A DNA stretch of 64,000 nt from Ascidiaceihabitans sp034111945. Its GTDB lineage: Bacteria > Pseudomonadota > Alphaproteobacteria > Rhodobacterales > Rhodobacteraceae. The translations under genes and the position numbers were made by a program. The notes under the pieces were generated by a model that saw only the letters and a list, made by a program, of their open reading frames with translations, had not been told where the DNA came from and did no database searches. Position 1 is the stretch's first letter. Each line of letters opens with the position of its first letter. The stretch spans positions 62,001 to 126,000 of the forward strand of contig JBLHSG010000009.1 of the NCBI GenBank assembly GCA_047626725.1, read 5' to 3'. Shown piece by piece: positions 1-7,394 of this stretch.

Positions 1-659
1 GCGCGGGAATCAGTCACGAATTGAACCAGCCGCTGATGGCCATCCGGTCTTTTGCAGAGAACGGCGCGCAGTTTATGGAACGTGGCAAACCCGAGCGCGC
101 AGGTGAAAATCTGATCCGGATTTCGGATCTGGCGCGCCGCATGGGGCGGATCATCAAAAACCTGCGGGCCTTTGCAAAACAAGAAAGCGAACCGTTGTCG
201 CGCATCGATCTGGTCACGGTTTTGGACAGCGCAATTGAACTGATGCAATCGGGCATGGATCAGGCCGGTGTGCGCCTGCATTACACGCGCGCCGATCATG
301 CGATTTGGGTGCGCGGCGGCGAGGTGCGGCTGAGCCAAGTGTTCGTCAATCTGATTTCAAATGCTGTTGACGCGATGGCGCAAAGCCCTGAAAAATCGAT
401 TTTTATCACCATTCAAGAGGGCGAATTTCTGGTGGTCAGCCTGCGTGATACCGGCCCCGGCATTGATATGCCGGACAAAGTATTTGATCCGTTTTACACC
501 ACAAAAGAGGTCGGCGCATCCGAGGGCATGGGCCTTGGCCTGTCGATTTCGTACGGGATTGTCCAAAGCTTTGGCGGTGAAATTCGGGGTGCTAATGCAG
601 AAGGCGGCGCCGTATTCACCGTACAATTGGAACGCTGGAATGAGGATCGCGCGACGTGA
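1..659 (+). CDS. dctB: C4-dicarboxylate sensor histidine kinase DctB (5' truncated)
   Basis: Only the C-terminal catalytic part of the kinase is in the window; the reading frame is open from base 3. It begins inside the phosphoacceptor H-box (GISHELNQPL), followed by the dimerisation helices and an HATPase domain with an N-box (NLISNAVDAM), a G1 box (DTGPGID) and a G2 box (GMGLGLSIS). DctB senses external dicarboxylates such as succinate and phosphorylates DctD. The stop overlaps the dctD start by four bases (GTGA), so the two are translationally coupled. The periplasmic sensor and membrane segments lie outside the window. The identity rests on the H-box type and the adjoining dctD and TRAP genes. 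Confidence 0.85.
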   Translation, partial: AGISHELNQPLMAIRSFAENGAQFMERGKPERAGENLIRISDLARRMGRIIKNLRAFAKQESEPLSRIDLVTVLDSAIELMQSGMDQAGVRLHYTRADHAIWVRGGEVRLSQVFVNLISNAVDAMAQSPEKSIFITIQEGEFLVVSLRDTGPGIDMPDKVFDPFYTTKEVGASEGMGLGLSISYGIVQSFGGEIRGANAEGGAVFTVQLERWNEDRAT

Positions 660-1885
660 GTAACCAAGTTCTGTTGGTCGATGACGATGCCGCCGTGCGC
701 GATGCCGTGGCCCAAACCCTTGAATTGGCAGACCTTGAGGCGATCACCGCAAGTTCGTTTGTGGCCGCCAAGGACCGCATCACCGCTGATTTTGACGGGG
801 TGATTTTGTCGGATATTCGCATGCCCGGTCGTGATGGATTTCACCTGCTGGACTACGCCAAAGCACAGGACCCAGACCTGCCAGTGATCTTGCTGACAGG
901 CGAAGGTGACATCCCGATGGCGGTTCAGGCAATGGGGCAAGGCGCATTTGGATTTTTGGAAAAACCCTGTGCCCCCAGTGACTTGCTTGCTGTTCTTCAG
1001 CAAGCGCTCAAAACCCGTAGGCTGGTGTTGGAAAACCGTAGGCTCAAGCATTTGGTGGAAACCGGTGACCCTGCGGCGCGCATGTTGTTTGGGCAATCCG
1101 AACTGTCTGACAACCTACGCACGCGTGTGCGGCGTGTCGCACAATTGGACGCCGAGGTTTTGATCACAGGGGCACCGGGCACAGGAATTTCCAAGGTCGC
1201 CGAGGTGATCCACCTCAGTTCGGTGCGCTCAAAAGCGCCATTTGTGAAACGCGCAGGATCAGGCATGACGCCCGCCGCATTAACCACTGCACTGGACGAA
1301 GCATCGACAGGGTGTTTGTTCATTGACGAGGTCACGCAACTGCCCGCCGACACGCAATTGTCGCTCATCGAAGTGTTGGAACGTGGTGCGCCGACGCGGG
1401 TATTTGCGGGCAGCACAGGTGATTTAAAAGCAGCAGTCAGCGCAGGGCAAATGAACGCTGACTTGTTTTATCGCCTGGATGTGATGCCTGTGCGCATTCC
1501 GTCGTTGGCCGAACGCCCTGATGATATTCCGGTTCTGTTTCGCCACTACGTCGCACTGGCAAGCGAACAGGCGGGGCTGGCCACACCTGAAGTAAAACCC
1601 GAGTTTGCCGCGTCTTTGATGACCCAAGACTGGCCCGGAAATGCGCGATCGTTGATGAGTGCGGCGATGCGGTTTGTGTTGGGCATGCCCGAAGACGTGA
1701 CGCAAGCGGCGGAATTGGGGCTGGCAGAACAGTTGGCGCGCGTCGAAAAATCGCTGCTTATGGCGGCGTTGGGGCGTCACAACGGGCGCGCAATCGAGGC
1801 CGCAGAGGCGTTAAAGTTGCCGCGCAAAACCTTTTACGACAAGCTGGCCCGTTACGGGATTCGGCCAGAGGATTTCCGCCGGTAG
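656..1885 (+). CDS. dctD: C4-dicarboxylate response regulator DctD with a degenerate AAA+ domain
   Basis: The 409-residue protein has a receiver domain (about 5-120; acidic pocket DDD at 9-11, phosphoacceptor Asp53 in LSDIRMP), a shortened AAA+ domain (about 140-330) and a C-terminal Fis-type helix-turn-helix (AAEALKLPRKTFYDKL). It should regulate the dctPQM genes downstream. Two hallmarks of sigma-54 activators are missing. The Walker A segment reads GAPGTGISK (172-180), with Ile178 where the ATP-binding Lys is expected. The GAFTGA loop is absent: only about 20 residues separate PFVKR from the Walker B segment CLFIDE, roughly 20 fewer than usual. The later DLFYRLDVMPVRIPSLAER block is intact. 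It probably binds DNA but does not remodel sigma-54 polymerase. The start is a GTG overlapping dctB. Confidence 0.85.
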   Translation: MSNQVLLVDDDAAVRDAVAQTLELADLEAITASSFVAAKDRITADFDGVILSDIRMPGRDGFHLLDYAKAQDPDLPVILLTGEGDIPMAVQAMGQGAFGFLEKPCAPSDLLAVLQQALKTRRLVLENRRLKHLVETGDPAARMLFGQSELSDNLRTRVRRVAQLDAEVLITGAPGTGISKVAEVIHLSSVRSKAPFVKRAGSGMTPAALTTALDEASTGCLFIDEVTQLPADTQLSLIEVLERGAPTRVFAGSTGDLKAAVSAGQMNADLFYRLDVMPVRIPSLAERPDDIPVLFRHYVALASEQAGLATPEVKPEFAASLMTQDWPGNARSLMSAAMRFVLGMPEDVTQAAELGLAEQLARVEKSLLMAALGRHNGRAIEAAEALKLPRKTFYDKLARYGIRPEDFRR

Positions 1886-1887
1886 CC

Positions 1888-1905
1888 TGTGCGGATTCCC
1901 GCACA
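1888..1905. promoter_or_regulatory. Palindromic operator, distal copy (likely DctD site)
   Basis: TGTGCGG-ATTC-CCGCACA is a perfect 7-bp inverted repeat beginning three bases after the dctD stop. A near-identical palindrome lies with its start 32 bp downstream, about three helical turns, so both would face the same side of the DNA. Paired upstream sites before a dct transporter are expected for DctD; assignment to DctD is inferred from position. Confidence 0.6.
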
Positions 1906-1919
1906 TTGGCGATGTGGGT

Positions 1920-1937
1920 TGTGCGGAAATCCGCACA
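1920..1937. promoter_or_regulatory. Palindromic operator, proximal copy (likely DctD site)
   Basis: TGTGCGGA-AA-TCCGCACA is a perfect 8-bp inverted repeat sharing TGTGCGG/CCGCACA arms with the copy at 1888-1905. It ends 11 bp before a candidate -35 element. Confidence 0.6.
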
Positions 1938-1948
1938 CGAACCCGTGA

Positions 1949-1975
1949 TTGACCAGCCGGGGTTTTTGGTAATTT
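1949..1975 (+). promoter_or_regulatory. Possible sigma-70-like promoter of dctPQM
   Basis: TTGACC (1949-1954) is followed after 15 bp by TAATTT (1970-1975). The spacing is short and the -10 is weak. I found no GG-N10-GC sigma-54 element between the palindromes and dctP, which agrees with the loss of GAFTGA in DctD. Confidence 0.3.
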
Positions 1976-2128
1976 CCCGTAACACAATAATTTTAATACA
2001 CTTTTTATCAAACACAGCGCGTCCCCAGCAATTCGTTGCCGCACGCGTCCAATTCCTGTCCAATGTCTTGGATGCAAGCCGATTTCGGCTGCGCACGACC
2101 TCATGAAAACTCTGGGAGGAGACATCTT

Positions 2129-3130
2129 ATGAAATTTTTTACCGCTGCTGCTGTGGCCCTGACCATGTCCGTAAGTGCAGGCGCCGTTGCTGCTGCTTGT
2201 GATGACGGCGAAATCGTCATCAAATTCAGCCACGTCACCAACACTGACAAGCACCCTAAAGGCATCGCTGCCACCTTGCTTGAACAGCGCGTGAACGACG
2301 AAATGAACGGCAAAGCCTGCCTCGAAGTATTCCCGAACTCGACCCTGTATAACGATGATCAGGTTCTTGAGGCATTGCTGCAAGGCGACGTTCAATTGGC
2401 GGCCCCGTCGCTGTCAAAATTCGAACAGTTCACCAAGAAATTCCGCATTTTCGATCTACCGTTCATGTTCAAAAACATTAACGCTGTGGACGAATTCCAG
2501 AACTCTGAAACCGGTCAGGCGATGAAAGAATCCATGACGCGTCGCGGCCTGTTGGGCGTTGCGTTCTGGCACAATGGCATGAAACAAATGTCTGCAAACG
2601 TTCCGCTGAACGTCCCATCTGATGCAAACGGTCTGAAGTTCCGCGTGCAGAATTCCGACGTGCTTAAGGCGCAAATGGCCGCGATGGGTGCATCCCCGCA
2701 GCCGATGGCGTTTTCCGAAGTATACGGCGCGTTGCAAACCGGCGTTGTGGATGGACAAGAAAACACCTGGTCCAACATTTACGGCAAAAAGTTCTTTGAA
2801 GTTCAAGACGGTGTGACCGAAACCGATCACGGCATCATCGACTATTTGCTGGTGACCTCGACTGATTTTTGGGACAGCCTGCCAGACGATGTGCGCACGC
2901 AATTGGCCACAATCATCGAAGAAGTGACCACCGCGCGTAACGGTGAATCGTCTTCTGTGAACGCGACAAACAAGCAGGCAATCATCGATGCAGGCGGCGT
3001 TGTGCGCCAGTTGACGGATGAACAGCGCGCTGTTTGGGTGTCCACAATGAAACCCGTTTGGGAAGAATTTGTTGGCGATGTTGGCCAAGAAAATATTGAC
3101 GCCGCACAAGCGATCAATGCCAAGCACTAA
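2129..3130 (+). CDS. dctP: TRAP transporter dicarboxylate-binding protein DctP
   Basis: This is the periplasmic solute-binding subunit (333 residues) that captures C4-dicarboxylates and delivers them to DctQM. It starts with a cleavable Sec signal peptide (hydrophobic TAAAVALTMSVSAGAVAA, then ACDD). Family features include the carboxylate-binding Arg in GLKFRVQNSD and the QENTWSNIYGKKF block. The ATG at 2129 is preferred over an in-frame start at 2036 because GGGAGGAG lies about 8 bases upstream and the signal peptide begins there. It is followed by a stem-loop that probably stabilises the dctP message relative to dctQM. Confidence 0.93.
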   Translation: MKFFTAAAVALTMSVSAGAVAAACDDGEIVIKFSHVTNTDKHPKGIAATLLEQRVNDEMNGKACLEVFPNSTLYNDDQVLEALLQGDVQLAAPSLSKFEQFTKKFRIFDLPFMFKNINAVDEFQNSETGQAMKESMTRRGLLGVAFWHNGMKQMSANVPLNVPSDANGLKFRVQNSDVLKAQMAAMGASPQPMAFSEVYGALQTGVVDGQENTWSNIYGKKFFEVQDGVTETDHGIIDYLLVTSTDFWDSLPDDVRTQLATIIEEVTTARNGESSSVNATNKQAIIDAGGVVRQLTDEQRAVWVSTMKPVWEEFVGDVGQENIDAAQAINAKH

Positions 3131-3143
3131 GGGTTAATTCCCG

Positions 3144-3177
3144 CGCACCCGACCGGTATTTTGACGGGTCGGGTGCG
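3144..3177 (+). other. Intercistronic stem-loop between dctP and dctQ
   Basis: CGCACCCGACC (3144-3154) pairs perfectly with GGTCGGGTGCG (3167-3177) around a 12-base loop, followed by only GTTTT. The T-run is too short for a strong terminator. A partial terminator or 3'-end stabiliser is likely, giving more binding protein than permease. Confidence 0.65.
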
Positions 3178-3217
3178 GTTTTCCAATTTATCGAAATTCT
3201 CTGGGGAGGGCAGGTCC

Positions 3218-3907
3218 GTGGCACAACGCTATGAACCCAAGACGGCGCTGGCGCGCTTTGTACACGAGTTCGAAGAGACCGTGATCGCGCTGCTGTTGGG
3301 GGCTATGACCCTTATCACTTTCATCAATGTTGTGCTGCGCTACGGGTTTGGCACCGGCCTGATCTGGGGCTTGGAAATGGTTACATTTCTGTTCGCGTGG
3401 CTGGTGTTGTTTGGCATGTCTTACGCGGTAAAAGTCACGGCGCACCTTGGCGTTGATGCCGTCATTAACCTGTTTTCGCCATCAAAGCGCCGCGTGTTCG
3501 CATTGCTGGCCGCGGCCGTTTGTATCGCCTATGCGTTTCTGGTTTTCAAAGGCGCGTGGGATTACTGGGCGAACTTTGCCAACCTGCCACAAACCACGGG
3601 TCGCTGGTTCCCGACAGGGTTCGAAGACATGAAACGTTCATCTTATCGCGGGTGGTACGAGGTGATCGATATTCCGTTGCCTGAATGGCTGCGTTGGATC
3701 GAACCGATCATGAACGAGGGCGAAGAATACGAGAAAATTCCGCGCTTTATTCCTTATGCGATCCTGCCCATTGGCGTCGGTTTGCTGTTGTTCCGTTTTG
3801 TTCAGGCCACGTTGCGTTTGATCAAAGGCGAGACCACCAGCCTGATCGTCAGTCACGAGGCCGAAGACGATGTCGAAGCTGTCAAACACATGAACCAAGG
3901 AACCTAA
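3218..3907 (+). CDS. dctQ: TRAP transporter small permease DctQ
   Basis: The 229-residue protein is the small membrane subunit of the C4-dicarboxylate TRAP transporter. It has four predicted membrane segments: near residues 20-40 (ALLLGAMTLITFINVVL), 55-75, 93-115, and a late one (PYAILPIGVGLLLF) after a hydrophilic insert. That insert, about 45 residues between the third and fourth segments, makes it somewhat longer than usual. The GTG at 3218 is chosen because GGGGAGGG precedes it and the DctQ similarity starts there; an upstream in-frame start at 3161 lies inside the stem-loop. dctM follows after three bases. Confidence 0.88.
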   Translation: MAQRYEPKTALARFVHEFEETVIALLLGAMTLITFINVVLRYGFGTGLIWGLEMVTFLFAWLVLFGMSYAVKVTAHLGVDAVINLFSPSKRRVFALLAAAVCIAYAFLVFKGAWDYWANFANLPQTTGRWFPTGFEDMKRSSYRGWYEVIDIPLPEWLRWIEPIMNEGEEYEKIPRFIPYAILPIGVGLLLFRFVQATLRLIKGETTSLIVSHEAEDDVEAVKHMNQGT

Positions 3908-3910
3908 CCC

Positions 3911-5305
3911 ATGGAAGTTGCAATTCTTTTTACCATGGTCGTGGGCCTGATGCTGATCGGTGTGCCGATCGCTGTGTCCCTTGGCATGTCGTCGATTATC
4001 TTTTTACTGGTGCTGAGCGATACGTCGCTGGCGTCCATTGCGCAGACCTTGTTTCAGGCGATGGCGGGGCACTATACGCTGCTTGCGATCCCGTTTTTCA
4101 TCCTTGCTTCGACGTTCATGTCGACGGGCGGCGTGGCCAGGCGGATCATCCGGTTTTCAATCGCTTGCGTTGGGCATTTTCGCGGTGGGTTGGCGATTGC
4201 GGGCGTGTTTGCGTGCATGATCTTTGCGGCCCTTTCAGGGTCGTCGCCGGCCACTGTTGTTGCCATCGGATCGATCGTGATCGCGGCGATGACGCAAGCG
4301 GGTTATACCAAAGAATTCGCGGCAGGCGTGATCGCAGTTGCGGGCACACTTGGCATCCTGATCCCGCCTAGCATCGTGATGGTGGTTTATGCCTCTGCCA
4401 CGGATGTGTCTGTGGGGCGTATGTTTTTGGCCGGTATTATTCCGGGTCTGATGGCAGGTGCGATGCTGATGATCACCATCTACATCATGGCGCGGATCAA
4501 AAAGATGCCAGCCGGTGAATGGCAGGGGTGGGGTGAAATGGCGCGCAGCTTTGGCGATGCGTTCTGGGGGCTGATGTTGATCGTGATCATCATGGTTGGG
4601 ATTTACGGCATTCCCGGATTGACCAAAGCGCTGTTTACCCCGACCGAAGCCGCCGCAGTTGCATCTGTCTATGCGTTCCTAGTCGCGGTGTTTGTCTACC
4701 GTGATATGGGCCCGCTAAGCCGTCCTGAAGGGCAGGCGAACCTGACCCTACTGCAAAAGCCACAGGCCTTGATTACTGCGTTCTTTCACCGTGATGTGCG
4801 TGATGCGTTGTTCGAGGCGGGAAAGCTGACTGTGACGTTGATGTTCATCATCGCCAACGCGCTGATCCTGAAACACGTGCTGACCGACGAACAAATTCCG
4901 CAGCAAATTTCTAGCGCGATGTTGAACGCCGGATTTGGCCCCGTGGTGTTCCTGATTATCGTCAACGTGATCTTGTTGATCGGTGGTCAGTTCATGGAAC
5001 CGTCTGGTTTGTTGGTGATTGTCGCGCCACTTGTGTTCCCTATCGCGATCGAACTGGGGATCGATCCGATCCATTTGGGGATCATCATGGTGGTCAACAT
5101 GGAAATCGGGATGATCACACCGCCAGTTGGCTTGAACCTGTTTGTCACATCAGGCGTGGCGGGCATGCCGATGATGTCGGTGGTCAAGGCGGCGTTGCCA
5201 TTCCTGGCCGTGCTGTTCGTGTTCCTGATTATGGTTACGTACATTCCGGTCATCTCGACCTATATCCCGAATGCGGTGATGGGACCCGAGATTATAACGA
5301 ACTGA
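3911..5305 (+). CDS. dctM: TRAP transporter large permease DctM
   Basis: The 464-residue large subunit is the sodium-coupled translocating membrane protein, with about 12 hydrophobic segments. DctM family blocks are visible: GVPIAVSLGMSS near the N-terminus, ALSGSSPATVVAIGSI, AGTLGILIPPSIVMVVY, and late EIGMITPPVGLNLFV. A linker of about 45 residues (RPEGQANLTLLQKPQALITAF region) in the middle is slightly long. A rho-independent terminator follows. The substrate is inferred as C4-dicarboxylate from dctBD. Confidence 0.93.
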   Translation: MEVAILFTMVVGLMLIGVPIAVSLGMSSIIFLLVLSDTSLASIAQTLFQAMAGHYTLLAIPFFILASTFMSTGGVARRIIRFSIACVGHFRGGLAIAGVFACMIFAALSGSSPATVVAIGSIVIAAMTQAGYTKEFAAGVIAVAGTLGILIPPSIVMVVYASATDVSVGRMFLAGIIPGLMAGAMLMITIYIMARIKKMPAGEWQGWGEMARSFGDAFWGLMLIVIIMVGIYGIPGLTKALFTPTEAAAVASVYAFLVAVFVYRDMGPLSRPEGQANLTLLQKPQALITAFFHRDVRDALFEAGKLTVTLMFIIANALILKHVLTDEQIPQQISSAMLNAGFGPVVFLIIVNVILLIGGQFMEPSGLLVIVAPLVFPIAIELGIDPIHLGIIMVVNMEIGMITPPVGLNLFVTSGVAGMPMMSVVKAALPFLAVLFVFLIMVTYIPVISTYIPNAVMGPEIITN

Positions 5306-5338
5306 CCCAGATAGGGCAGGTCGCATAAACACAACGAT

Positions 5339-5367
5339 ATCCAGTCCCTTCGGGGGCTGGATTTTTT
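5339..5367 (+). terminator. Rho-independent terminator of dctPQM
   Basis: ATCCAGTCCC (5339-5348), a TTCG tetraloop, GGGGCTGGAT (5353-5362) and then a T-run. One G-U pair interrupts a 10-bp stem. Confidence 0.85.
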
Positions 5368-5381
5368 GTATCAGGCTAGGG

Positions 5382-6122
5382 TCAGGATGCGGCGAGGGCG
5401 GCAATGATCGGGTTGAAATCAGCGGCCTTTAGACTTGCACCACCAACCAAGGCCCCATCGACATTTTCAGCGCGAAAAATCTCGGCTGCGTTGTTTGCTT
5501 TGACCGATCCGCCGTACAGCAGCGACATGGCGTTTGCGGTGTCTGCGCCAAAACGGTTCGACAATTCCGCGCGGATGAAATCATGCACTTCGATAATTTG
5601 ATCCAAGGTGGGGACCTTGCCTGTGCCAATGGCCCAAATCGGTTCGTAGGCGATAACGGTGGTGTCCGCAGTCGCCCCGTCTGGCACCGATCCTGACAAT
5701 TGTCCGCCGATGATGTCCAGCGTGTTGCCGGCCTCGCGCACCTCTAGGCTTTCGCCGATGCACAAAATCGCGGTTAGGCCTGCGGTCCACACGGCTTCGG
5801 CCTTGGCGCGCACATCATCGTTGCGTTCACCGCAGGCGTCGCGCCGTTCCGAATGGCCAACGATGACGTATTTTGCACCCGCGTCCGCGATCATGTGCGC
5901 AGAAATGTCGCCGGTAAATGCGCCGCTGGCCTGTGAATGGCAGTCTTGCGCCCCGATGCTAACGCCGTTTGCCGCGCCGATTTCAGCCGCGCGAAATAAC
6001 AATGGCGCAGGGGGGCAAATGACAGCGGTGCAACCCGCGACGGCGGTTAAGGCAGACAGTTCTGCCAACGCCGCATTCGAGCCGTTCATTTTCCAATTGC
6101 CTGCTGCAAGTTTACGCCGCAT
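5382..6122 (-). CDS. tpiA: Triose-phosphate isomerase
   Basis: This 246-residue cytosolic TIM-barrel enzyme interconverts glyceraldehyde 3-phosphate and dihydroxyacetone phosphate. The catalytic Lys is in AAGNWKMNG at the N-terminus, the electrophilic His in VIVGHSERR, the catalytic Glu in AYEPIWAIGTGKVPT, and the phosphate-binding loops in LLYGGSVK and GALVGGASL. The start at 6122 (MRRKLAAGNWK) gives the usual length; an in-frame ATG seven codons upstream at 6143 is less likely. It is convergent with dctM. Confidence 0.95.
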   Translation of the reverse strand: MRRKLAAGNWKMNGSNAALAELSALTAVAGCTAVICPPAPLLFRAAEIGAANGVSIGAQDCHSQASGAFTGDISAHMIADAGAKYVIVGHSERRDACGERNDDVRAKAEAVWTAGLTAILCIGESLEVREAGNTLDIIGGQLSGSVPDGATADTTVIAYEPIWAIGTGKVPTLDQIIEVHDFIRAELSNRFGADTANAMSLLYGGSVKANNAAEIFRAENVDGALVGGASLKAADFNPIIAALAAS

Positions 6123-6194
6123 TGCTGATCCCCGATTTTTCAAATTTTAACGCTCGTACCACTTGGCGGCAAAGCGGGCAATGAATTGCGCCGC

Positions 6195-6515
6195 CTACAA
6201 TTGCGAGATCGCGCGACGGGCCCATGTGCAGGCCGCGTCCGGATCGTCGCGTAAATCGTCAGGCATTTCCCAGTAGGAAATCGCGCTTTGTGCGCCGTTT
6301 TTACGCTGATAGGTCCACCGCACCCAGTTTTCCGCATCAAAGGTTTTGGCCATGTCGCCCGCACCTTTTAGCAGTAATGCACCATCACTGCGCATCAACC
6401 CAAAGATCACGCCGTCCAGATAAATACCCAGACCGCCAAACATTTTGCGCGTGGTAGACCCCAAATCGGCAAATAGATCAGTGACAAAACCGATTTCTTC
6501 GTCTGTGAGTGCCAT
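6195..6515 (-). CDS. TfoX/Sxy N-terminal domain protein
   Basis: The 106-residue protein consists only of a TfoX N-terminal domain (ADLGSTTRKMFGGLGIYLDG, then LLLKGAGDMAKTF). Related proteins are competence regulators in Gammaproteobacteria, but short forms like this are widespread and of unknown function. Its ATG overlaps the stop of the upstream Fe-S carrier gene by one base (TAATG), so it is translationally coupled to it. Confidence 0.8.
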   Translation of the reverse strand: MALTDEEIGFVTDLFADLGSTTRKMFGGLGIYLDGVIFGLMRSDGALLLKGAGDMAKTFDAENWVRWTYQRKNGAQSAISYWEMPDDLRDDPDAACTWARRAISQL

Positions 6516-6865
6516 TACATGCCGTCGAATTTAATCGATTCACCGCACCCGCAGGCTTCGGTCACGTTGGGGTTTTTGAATTTAAAACCGGATTCAAGCA
6601 GCGATGTTTCATAGTCGATTTCGGTGCCAAACAGGAACATTTGCGCCATTGGGGCGATCAAAATGCAGGCACCGTCTTGTTCCACAACTTCGTCATTGGG
6701 GTCACGATCAGCAACATAATCCATGGTGTATTCCATGCCTGCACAGCCGCCTTTTTTGACGCCGATACGCAGGCCATTGTGCCCGCCTGACGCCATAAGT
6801 TTGGCAATTTGCGCAGCCGCTTTTGGCGTGATGGAAACGGCGTTTTTGCCGGGTATGGAAAACAT
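6515..6865 (-). CDS. A-type iron-sulfur cluster carrier (SufA/IscA/ErpA family)
   Basis: The 116-residue protein carries the A-type fold signature: one Cys in KKGGCAGMEY and the paired Cys in ACGCGES near the C-terminus, which together bind a transferable Fe-S cluster. It begins with ITPKAAAQIAKLM. It lies 55 bases downstream of sufT and is coupled to the TfoX gene. The rest of a suf operon (sufBCDS) is not in the window. Confidence 0.9.
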   Translation of the reverse strand: MFSIPGKNAVSITPKAAAQIAKLMASGGHNGLRIGVKKGGCAGMEYTMDYVADRDPNDEVVEQDGACILIAPMAQMFLFGTEIDYETSLLESGFKFKNPNVTEACGCGESIKFDGM

Positions 6866-6920
6866 CGCGTGACTCCTTTGGTGGTAGTTAGGGACGCGTG
6901 CGCCCCATCACAAGCGGTCG

Positions 6921-7277
6921 CTACATAAAGCCCAGTTCAAGGCGCGCCTCGTCAGACATCATGTCCATGCCCCACGGCGGTTCCCAAACCAGTTCCACAT
7001 CGACGGTTTTGATGCCGGGCAGGGGTTCAACCGCGTCCGCGACCCACCCTGGCATTTCACCCGCAACTGGGCAGCCGGGGGCCGTCAGCGACATCAAAAC
7101 TTTGACCTCGTTTTCGGCATTGATGTCGATGGTGTAAATCAAACCCAGTTCGTAAATATTTACTGGGATTTCAGGGTCATAGACCGAACGGCACGCCTCT
7201 ACGACAGCGTCGTACATCGGGTGATCTGTGGTTGAGGGCACGATCAATGGCGCGCCTTCTAGCATTTCGTTGGACAT
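6921..7277 (-). CDS. sufT: SufT-like MIP18/DUF59 Fe-S assembly protein
   Basis: This 118-residue protein has one MIP18 (DUF59) domain with the conserved Cys in SLTAPGCPVAGEMPGWV and the DPEIPVNIYELGLIY block typical of SufT/PaaD proteins. SufT proteins help mature Fe-S proteins when demand is high. It heads a three-gene minus-strand unit with the A-type carrier and the TfoX-domain gene. Confidence 0.87.
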   Translation of the reverse strand: MSNEMLEGAPLIVPSTTDHPMYDAVVEACRSVYDPEIPVNIYELGLIYTIDINAENEVKVLMSLTAPGCPVAGEMPGWVADAVEPLPGIKTVDVELVWEPPWGMDMMSDEARLELGFM

Positions 7278-7320
7278 AGTCGCTCCGGCTTTGTTCGTCT
7301 GATGACGTTTCCTGAGTATT

Positions 7321-7349
7321 TATATAGGGTTTGCACGGGCACTCGTCCA
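7321..7349 (-). promoter_or_regulatory. Possible promoter for sufT
   Basis: On the minus strand TGGACG (7349-7344) and TATATA (7326-7321) are separated by 17 bp, each matching four of six consensus positions. The -10 lies about 45 bp upstream of the sufT start. Confidence 0.3.
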
Positions 7350-7394
7350 GAGGCCGCGCGCAAACTGTGGTGTGAAAGGCCTGTGCGCTGATGC

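Noticed and set aside
1938..2128. Sigma-54 promoter for dctPQM
   Set aside because: No GG-N10-GC element with suitable flanks is visible, and DctD lacks GAFTGA.
3685..4371. Long open frame spanning the dctQ-dctM junction
   Set aside because: It has the composition of an out-of-frame shadow and would overlap two well-supported TRAP genes.
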